DNA of 10,103 nucleotides from the NCBI RefSeq assembly GCF_039812505.1, contig NZ_JBDIAQ010000130.1, forward strand, positions 1 through 10,103, given 5' to 3'. The DNA comes from Intrasporangium_A sp039812505. Its GTDB lineage: Bacteria; Actinomycetota; Actinomycetes; Actinomycetales; Dermatophilaceae. Positions 5,346-10,103 of this stretch are shown here, one piece after another. The notes below the pieces were generated by a model, which saw only the letters and a list, made by a program, of their open reading frames with translations, did no database searches and was not told the origin of the DNA. The stretch's first letter is position 1, and the number at the start of each line of letters is the position of its first letter. Both the position numbers and the translations under genes were made by a program.

Positions 5346-6547
5346 GTCAGGCTCCCGTCGGTCAACGCCGGGCTCGGCCGGTACCGGCCGCCCGGGTGGG
5401 CGCGGTCGAGGGCGGCGAGCTGCTCCGCGACGACGTCGAACCCGATCTGCCGGCCCCACTCGACCGGGCCGCGCGGGTAGTTGACCCCGAGCCGCATCGC
5501 GGTGTCGACGTCCGCGGCGCTCGCCTCGCCGCGGTGGACCAGGTCGACCGCCTCGTTGACGAGCATCGCGACCGTCCGGGCGAGTGGGTCGGCCTCGACC
5601 GGGCCGGAACCGAGCCGCTCGGCCAGCACGAGATCGGGGTCGGGGCGAGCGGCGGCCGGCTCGGCGGCATACGAGAAGACCCCCTCGCCCGACTTGCGGC
5701 CGAGCCGTCCGGACGCGACCAGCGCACGCTGGAACTCCGTTGGTGCATAACGCGGGTCGTGTCCGGTCTGCTCCCAGACCGAGGCGCCCACCGCGTAGTT
5801 GACGTCCTGCCCGATCAGGTCGGTCAGCTCGAACGGGCCCATCCGGAAGCCGCACTTCTCGCGCAGGATCCAGTCGACCGTCGCCGGGTCGGCGATGCCT
5901 TCCTGCACGACGCGCTGCGCCTCGCCGTAGAACGGCCGGGCGACCCGGTTGACGATGAAGCCGGGGGTCGAGGTGCACCGGACCGGCGTCTTGCCCCAGG
6001 CCCGCATCAGCGCCGTGGCGCGGGCGAGCGGAGCCTCGGCGGTGGCTGCGCCGTGCACCACCTCGACCAGGCGCATCAGCGGTGGCGGGTTGAAGAAGTG
6101 CAGCCCGAGCACACGCTCGGGTGCCGGGACGGCCGCCGCGATCGCCGTGATGTCGAGGCTGGAGGTGTTCGTCGCCAGCAGCGTCGTCGGCGGCTGGCCC
6201 GCGGCGACCCCGGCGAGCAGGCCCTGCTTCAGCGTGAGGTCCTCGGGCACCGCCTCGACGACGAGGCCCACCTCGGGCAACCCGTCGACGGACCCGGCCG
6301 GCTCGATCCGCGCGACGACGGCGGTGGCCTCGGCGTCGGTCATCCGACCCTTGTCGACCTGTCGGCGCAGCACCGCACGCAACCGCTCCAGCGCTGCCCC
6401 GGCCGCGCCCGGCACGGCGTCGACGAGCACGACGTGGTGCCCGGCGGTGGCCGCGACCTGCGCGATCCCGGCCCCCATCGTGCCCGCCCCCACGACGGCG
6501 ACCGGGACAGCGGCCGGCACGGGACGGCTCGTGGCGTCATGGTCCAT
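5342..6547 (-). CDS. paaH: 3-hydroxyadipyl-CoA dehydrogenase, PaaH type
   Basis: This 401-aa NAD-dependent 3-hydroxyacyl-CoA dehydrogenase would oxidise 3-hydroxyadipyl-CoA to 3-oxoadipyl-CoA before thiolytic cleavage. The N-terminal Rossmann domain carries GAGTMGAG (residues 20-27). The family's active residues are visible: S130 in NTSSL, H150 in LHFFNPPPLMRLVEVV with E162, and N200 in GFIVNRV. A first C-terminal helical domain spans about 193-293 (VDWILREKCGFRMGPFELTDLIG). A second copy follows at about 320-395, as in PaaH rather than in the ~285-aa single-domain butyryl-type enzymes; it is shorter than the 475-aa E. coli PaaH. Start: ATG 6547 lies 7 nt after a -10-like CACAAT, with no ribosome site. 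ATG 6556 would add MLP but falls inside that hexamer. Its position before paaI assigns the pathway; the sequence alone would allow another acyl-CoA substrate. Confidence 0.9.
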   Translation of the reverse strand: MDHDATSRPVPAAVPVAVVGAGTMGAGIAQVAATAGHHVVLVDAVPGAAGAALERLRAVLRRQVDKGRMTDAEATAVVARIEPAGSVDGLPEVGLVVEAVPEDLTLKQGLLAGVAAGQPPTTLLATNTSSLDITAIAAAVPAPERVLGLHFFNPPPLMRLVEVVHGAATAEAPLARATALMRAWGKTPVRCTSTPGFIVNRVARPFYGEAQRVVQEGIADPATVDWILREKCGFRMGPFELTDLIGQDVNYAVGASVWEQTGHDPRYAPTEFQRALVASGRLGRKSGEGVFSYAAEPAAARPDPDLVLAERLGSGPVEADPLARTVAMLVNEAVDLVHRGEASAADVDTAMRLGVNYPRGPVEWGRQIGFDVVAEQLAALDRAHPGGRYRPSPALTDGSLT

Positions 6548-6554
6548 GGGCAGC

Positions 6555-6560
6555 ATTGTG
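6555..6560 (-). promoter_or_regulatory. -10-like hexamer CACAAT of the paaH-paaI promoter
   Basis: CACAAT lies 7 nt before ATG 6547 on the minus strand and there is no ribosome-binding site, consistent with a leaderless paaH message. No clear -35 is seen in the GC-rich DNA behind it. Confidence 0.4.
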
Positions 6561-6570
6561 CCGCCCCTGT

Positions 6571-6592
6571 CGGCCGGGGTCCGGAGCGGCCG
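6571..6592. promoter_or_regulatory. CGGCCG-N10-CGGCCG between divergent promoters, possible operator
   Basis: Two CGGCCG palindromes (6571-6576, 6587-6592) lie 16 bp centre to centre, with a CCGG-GGT-CCGG inverted repeat overlapping the first and the spacer (6574-6584). The site lies between the outward-facing -10 hexamers, where a shared regulator would be expected to bind. The composition makes CGGCCG common, so this is tentative. I do not see the PaaR-type operator that I know from Corynebacterium. Confidence 0.25.
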
Positions 6593-6598
6593 CGTGGC

Positions 6599-6604
6599 TA
6601 GCAT
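6599..6604 (+). promoter_or_regulatory. -10 hexamer TAGCAT of the paaN promoter
   Basis: TAGCAT fits the actinobacterial TANNNT pattern and ends 6 nt before GTG 6611, so +1 would fall exactly on the start codon. The GAGG next to the GTG is too close to be a useful ribosome site, which supports a leaderless message. A -35 is not evident. Confidence 0.5.
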
Positions 6605-6610
6605 CGAGGG

Positions 6611-8323
6611 GTGACTGCTGCTGCGCCGACCACGACCCACCCGCTCCTCGACAAGCACGCCGGGGTCCTCGACGAGATCCGCCGCGCCCTGGCCGAGCGG
6701 TCGTACTACTCCCGCTACCCGGAGTCGCCGAGCCCCCGGGTCTACGGCGAGTCCGCCGCCGCCGACGGCGTGGCCGCGTACGAACGGCACCTGAACGCGC
6801 GGTATGCCGCCGAGCTGGTCTCCGCGACCAACGGCACCTGGGTGGGGGGCGAGGTCTCGCCGTACGGGCCGACGCTCGGCGTGACCTACCCGGGGCTCGA
6901 CGTCGAGGCGGGACTGGCTGCTGCCCACGTGGCGCTGCCCGCGTGGCGCGACGCGGGCCCGCAGGTGCGGGCGGCGGTCTGCGTCGAGATCGCCGACCGG
7001 CTGCACGAGCGCAGCTTCGAGATCGGCAACGCGGTGATGCACACCTCCGGCCAGCCCTTCGTGATGGCCTTCCAGGCCGGCGGTCCGCAGGCCCAGGACC
7101 GGGCGCTCGAGGCGATCGCCGCGGGTCTGGTCGAGCAGGAGCGGGTGCCCGCCTCGGTCGTGTGGGAGCGGCCGGCCAAGGGCGGGCCGATCCGGATGCA
7201 GAAGGACTACCACCTCGTCGGGCGCGGGACCGGCCTGGTCATCGGCTGCAACACGTTCCCGACCTGGAACGCCTACCCGGGCATCTTCGCCGACCTGGTC
7301 ACCGGTAACGCGGTGGTCGTCAAGCCGCACCCGCACGCGATCCTGCCGCTGGCGATCACCGTCGAGGTCGCGCGCATGGTGCTCGCCGAGGCGGGCTTCG
7401 ACCCGGCACTGGTCCAGTTGGCCGCCGAGAACGACGGGCAGGGCCTGGCCAAGGTGCTGGCGCAGCGGCCGGAGGTCGGCATCATCGACTACACGGGCGG
7501 GCCGGGCTTCGGCGCCTGGCTCGAGCAGACGGGTGCCGCCCGGGGAGCGCTCGTCTACACCGAGAAGGCCGGGCTCAACACGATCGTGGTCGACTCGACC
7601 GACGACCTGGCCGGGACCCTCGGCAACCTCGCCTTCTCCCTGTCGCTCTACTCCGGGCAGATGTGCACCGCGCCGCAGAACATCTACGTCCCGTCCGGCG
7701 GGGTCGACACGGACGAGGGGCACCTGAGCTTCGACGAGTTCGGCGACCGGCTCGCCGGAGCGGTCCGGCGGCTGACCGGCGACGACGGGAAGGCCGTCGA
7801 GATCCTCGGCGCGACGGTCAACGACAAGGTCCGGGCCAACGCCGACTCGCTCGACGAGCTGGCGGCCGGGGCCGACGGCAAGGTGGTGCTCGAGTCGCGG
7901 CGGGTGGCGCACCCGAGGTACGAGTCGGCGGTCGTGCGTGCGCCGGGGCTGGTCGCGCTCGACGTGTCCCACGAGGACGTCTACACGCAGGAGTGCTTCG
8001 GCCCGGTCGGGTTCCTGATCCGGACCGCCTCGACGCAGCAGTCCCTGGCCCAGCTGGCCGACACCGTGCACGAGCACGGCGCGATGACCGCCTCGGTCTA
8101 CTCGACGGACGAGTCGGTGCTCGACGCGGCCCGGGAGGCGGCGGCGGTCGGCGGGGTGGCGCTGTCGGAGAACCTGACGGGTCAGATCTTCGTCAACCAG
8201 ACGGCGGCCTTCTCCGACCTGCACGGCACCGGCGCGAACCCGGCAGCCAACGCGGCGTACGCCGATGCCGCCTTCGTGGCGAGCCGGTTCCGCGTGATCA
8301 CGTCACGCCGGCACGTGCCGTGA
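6611..8323 (+). CDS. paaN: Phenylacetate degradation aldehyde dehydrogenase PaaN
   Basis: This 570-aa aldehyde-dehydrogenase-superfamily protein of the actinobacterial PaaN type is expected to oxidise the semialdehyde-CoA formed on ring opening of oxepin-CoA. Features include the N-terminal HPLLDKH...YPESPSPRVYGE signature, the GCNTFPTWNAYPG cofactor-site segment (N214, N220), a TGGPGFGAWLE nucleotide loop, E318 in YTEKAG, the nucleophile C352 in SGQMCTAPQN, and a C-terminal ENLTGQIFVNQTAAFSDLHG block. The C-terminal MaoC-type hydratase domain of the 681-aa E. coli PaaZ is absent, so oxepin-CoA hydrolysis would need a separate hydratase. GTG 6611 is supported by the TAGCAT hexamer 6 nt before it. 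It is divergent from paaH and overlaps the MFS gene by 4 bp. Confidence 0.93.
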   Translation: MTAAAPTTTHPLLDKHAGVLDEIRRALAERSYYSRYPESPSPRVYGESAAADGVAAYERHLNARYAAELVSATNGTWVGGEVSPYGPTLGVTYPGLDVEAGLAAAHVALPAWRDAGPQVRAAVCVEIADRLHERSFEIGNAVMHTSGQPFVMAFQAGGPQAQDRALEAIAAGLVEQERVPASVVWERPAKGGPIRMQKDYHLVGRGTGLVIGCNTFPTWNAYPGIFADLVTGNAVVVKPHPHAILPLAITVEVARMVLAEAGFDPALVQLAAENDGQGLAKVLAQRPEVGIIDYTGGPGFGAWLEQTGAARGALVYTEKAGLNTIVVDSTDDLAGTLGNLAFSLSLYSGQMCTAPQNIYVPSGGVDTDEGHLSFDEFGDRLAGAVRRLTGDDGKAVEILGATVNDKVRANADSLDELAAGADGKVVLESRRVAHPRYESAVVRAPGLVALDVSHEDVYTQECFGPVGFLIRTASTQQSLAQLADTVHEHGAMTASVYSTDESVLDAAREAAAVGGVALSENLTGQIFVNQTAAFSDLHGTGANPAANAAYADAAFVASRFRVITSRRHVP

Positions 8324-9843
8324 CCGAGTCGACCCAGCCCGCCGAGCCCCGTCAGGAGGCGGGCGTCGAGCCGGCCACGGCGGCAGCGGAGCGGGTCCCG
8401 GAGGCTGCGGCGGACGGGGGCGGCCCGGTGGGACGGCCCGCTGGCCTCGACCGGGCTGTGGTCCAGCGGACGACGATCAAGGCGCTGGTTGCCTCCCAGA
8501 TCCTGGGGGGCGTCGGCATGGCCAGCGGCATCGCCGTGGGCGCCTTGCTCGCCGAGCAGCTGTCCGGCTCGGAGACGCTGGCCGGGTTCGGCACGACGAC
8601 GCAGGTGCTCGGCGGTGCCCTCATCGCGATCCCGGTGGCCCGCCTCATGGCGGCCCGGGGTCGGCGCCCCGGGCTGGTGCTCGGCTACGCACTCGCCCTG
8701 GTCGGAGCCGCCGTCGTCGTGACGTCGGCGGTCGCGGGCTCCTTCCCGCTGATGCTCGTCGGGATGTTCCTCTTCGGCGGCGGGACGACCGCCAACGGCC
8801 AGGCCCGGTATGCCGCCGCCGACCTGGCCGCGCCGGAGCACCGTGGGCGCGACCTGTCGATCGTGGTGTGGTCGACGACCATCGGCTCCGTCCTCGGCCC
8901 CAACCTGGTCGGGCCGGGCCAGGCCCTCGCCGACGTCGTCGGCATCCCGGGACTCGCGGGAGCGTTCCTGTTCTCGCTCGCCGGGTTCGTCCTGGCGCTG
9001 CTCGTCGTCGGCCGGCTGCTGCGGCCCGACCCGTTGCTGACCGCCCGCGCGCTGGAGCGGGCGGCGCGTGCCGTCGCGGCGAGGCACGCGGACGGCTCGG
9101 GCAGCGCGGACTCCGCTCGGCGGGCAGGTGGCGCGGACTCCGCTCGGCGGGTGGGTGGCGCGGGCTCCGCTCGGCGGGTGGGTGGCGCGGGCTCGGCTCG
9201 GCGGCATCCGGACTCGGCGGACGCCGACCACGACGGGTCGATGCGGCGAGCCTTGGCGACGATCCGGAGCAACGCCCTGGCCTTGGAGGCCGTCCTCGTC
9301 ATCGCGCTGGGGCACCTCGTGATGGTGTCGGTGATGGTGATGACGCCGCTGCACATGGCGCACGGGGACGCCGCGCTCGAGGTGATCGGCTTCGTCATCT
9401 CGGTGCACATCCTCGGGATGTACGCGTTCTCGCCCATCGTCGGGATGGCCGTCGACCGATGGGGTAGCAGGCGGGTCGCGATGCTCGGTGGCGCGGTCCT
9501 CGCGGTGGCCGCCTTCCTCGCCTCACGGTCCGACACGGGCTGGTCCGGGCTGCTGCTGGGTGCGCTCTTCCTGCTCGGCGTCGGGTGGTCGTGCACGCTG
9601 GTGTCGGGGTCGACGCTGTTGACCAACGCGGTGACGACCGGCGAGCGGCCTGCGGTGCAGGGCCTGTCCGATGTACTCATGGGGCTGGCAGGAGCAGGCG
9701 GAGGGGCCGTGGCCGGGGTGGTCGTCGGCGGGCCCGGCTACGCCTGGCTGGCCGGTGGTGCCGCCGTGGTCGGCATCGTCATCATCGGTATCGCGCTCGC
9801 GGCGATGCTGCGGCACGCGGCCGGGGAACGCGGCCCCGCCTGA
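8320..9843 (+). CDS. MFS transporter with repeat-bearing central loop
   Basis: This 507-aa major facilitator permease overlaps the paaN stop by GTGA, so the two are probably co-translated. Residues 1-48 are a Pro/Ala/Glu-rich hydrophilic extension. About six hydrophobic segments run from 55 to 232, with a motif-A-like ARLMAARGRRPG near 107-118. A long hydrophilic loop spans about 235-307 and includes a 9-aa tandem repeat. A second set of helices runs from about 310 to 500, with a second motif-A-like GMAVDRWGSRRV near 375-386. No ribosome site precedes GTG 8320; GTG 8428 (after a GGGGG run) or GTG 8458 would trim the extension. Its link to paaN suggests transport of an aromatic acid, a precursor or a toxic product, in either direction. 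Substrate and direction cannot be read from the sequence. Confidence 0.9.
   Translation: MTESTQPAEPRQEAGVEPATAAAERVPEAAADGGGPVGRPAGLDRAVVQRTTIKALVASQILGGVGMASGIAVGALLAEQLSGSETLAGFGTTTQVLGGALIAIPVARLMAARGRRPGLVLGYALALVGAAVVVTSAVAGSFPLMLVGMFLFGGGTTANGQARYAAADLAAPEHRGRDLSIVVWSTTIGSVLGPNLVGPGQALADVVGIPGLAGAFLFSLAGFVLALLVVGRLLRPDPLLTARALERAARAVAARHADGSGSADSARRAGGADSARRVGGAGSARRVGGAGSARRHPDSADADHDGSMRRALATIRSNALALEAVLVIALGHLVMVSVMVMTPLHMAHGDAALEVIGFVISVHILGMYAFSPIVGMAVDRWGSRRVAMLGGAVLAVAAFLASRSDTGWSGLLLGALFLLGVGWSCTLVSGSTLLTNAVTTGERPAVQGLSDVLMGLAGAGGGAVAGVVVGGPGYAWLAGGAAVVGIVIIGIALAAMLRHAAGERGPA
9106..9213 (+). repeat. 27-bp (9-aa) tandem repeat, four units, in the MFS central loop
   Basis: The units encode ADSARRAGG, ADSARRVGG, AGSARRVGG and AGSARRHPD (residues 263-298). 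The repeat keeps the reading frame and the Ser-Ala-Arg-Arg core. It lies in the cytoplasmic loop between the two helix bundles, where length variation is tolerated. Confidence 0.9.
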
Positions 9844-9860
9844 CGTCGCCGTGCTCCTGC

Positions 9861-10025
9861 TGCGGGGCTGGGTGGCCTCGAGAAGTGGGACCGGTTGCAG
9901 GTGTCGTGGCGTGCGGGGCTGGGTGGCCTCGAGGAGTGGGACCGGGTGCAGGTGTCGTGGCGTGCGGGGCTGGGTGGCCTCGAGAAGTGGGACCGGGTGC
10001 AGGTGTCGTGGCGTGCGGGGCTGGG
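9861..10025. repeat. 51-bp tandem repeat array, three units and a partial fourth
   Basis: Units begin at 9861, 9912 and 9963, with a partial copy from 10014. Each contains GCGGGGCTGGGTGGCCTCGA, then the AAGTGGGACCGGGTGCAGG segment, then TGTCGTGGCG. Copies differ at two bases only: copy 1 has CCGGTTG instead of CCGGGTG, and copy 2 has GAGGAG instead of GAGAAG. It starts 17 bp after the MFS stop and ends about 17 bp before the stop of the converging downstream gene, so it fills the convergent gap. It is open in several frames only because stops are rare at this GC content. Confidence 0.95.
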
Positions 10026-10042
10026 GACAGCCGAGGCGCCGC

Positions 10043-10103
10043 TCAGGCCGTGACCAGCAACGTCGAGGTGCGATCGGGCTGCACCACGACCTCGATCCGG
10101 TCG
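10043..10103 (-). CDS. C-terminal tail of an unidentified minus-strand protein (partial)
   Basis: Reading the minus strand in from the window edge gives DRIEVVVQPDRTSTLLVTA and then TGA. Codons are G/C-ending and the peptide has a natural-looking alternation of charged and beta-branched residues, as at a real C-terminus. The fragment is too short to assign a family. It would converge on the MFS gene across the 51-bp array. Confidence 0.5.
   Translation of the reverse strand, partial: DRIEVVVQPDRTSTLLVTA

Noticed and set aside
6548..8224. A long minus-strand N-terminal extension of PaaH (960-codon frame)
   Set aside because: The extension is antisense to paaN, which has complete aldehyde dehydrogenase motifs. 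The Rossmann fold of PaaH starts just after ATG 6547.
7663..8319. An N-terminal extension of the MFS protein running back over paaN
   Set aside because: This part is an Arg/Gly/Ala-rich out-of-frame shadow of paaN. The transporter begins naturally at the overlapping GTG 8320 or slightly later.
8309..8320. 12-bp palindrome CGGCACGTGCCG touching the MFS start, with CGTGATCACG at 8293-8302
   Set aside because: By my rough estimate several 12-bp palindromes are expected by chance in 10 kb at this GC content, and both lie in coding sequence of paaN. Not enough to call an operator.

Overview
The window comes from a very GC-rich chromosome with almost exclusively G/C third codon positions, GTG starts and short 4-bp gene overlaps. 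This is the style of an actinobacterium. I would guess Micrococcales, possibly Intrasporangiaceae, but the genus is inference. No rRNA, tRNA, insertion sequence, phage gene or CRISPR array is visible.

Layout. (1) 1-55: the 3' tail of an unidentified + strand gene. (2) 56-499: a convergent intergenic region with a six-copy 52-bp tandem array. (3) 500-1834, minus: paaK, phenylacetate-CoA ligase. (4) 1858-4648, minus: a complete polar amino acid-type ABC importer operon in the order lipoprotein, permease, ATPase. (5) 4649-4868: a 220-bp spacer. (6) 4869-6547, minus: paaH-paaI, overlapping by 4 bp. (7) 6548-6610: a 63-bp divergent promoter region. (8) 6611-9843, plus: paaN followed by an MFS transporter, overlapping by 4 bp. 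(9) 9844-10042: a second convergent intergenic region with a 51-bp tandem array. (10) 10043-10103: the 3' tail of a minus strand gene.

How the genes work together. PaaK makes phenylacetyl-CoA. PaaN is the aldehyde-dehydrogenase component that acts after ring epoxidation and opening. PaaH oxidises 3-hydroxyadipyl-CoA. PaaI is the hotdog thioesterase that recovers CoA from dead-end thioesters. The epoxidase (paaABCDE), paaF, paaG and paaJ are not in the window, so this is part of a paa cluster or one arm of a split one. The ABC importer and the MFS protein are physically tied to these genes and may move the substrate, a precursor or a product; that is inference.

Most worth a second look: three consecutive hairpins, one with 14-bp perfect arms, in the first 31 codons of the ABC permease just after the lipoprotein gene; two unrelated-looking tandem arrays that both sit between converging genes; -10-like hexamers 6 or 7 nt before the start codons of paaN, paaH and paaK, suggesting leaderless transcripts; and an over-represented octamer, GTATGCCG, found on both strands in coding and non-coding DNA.
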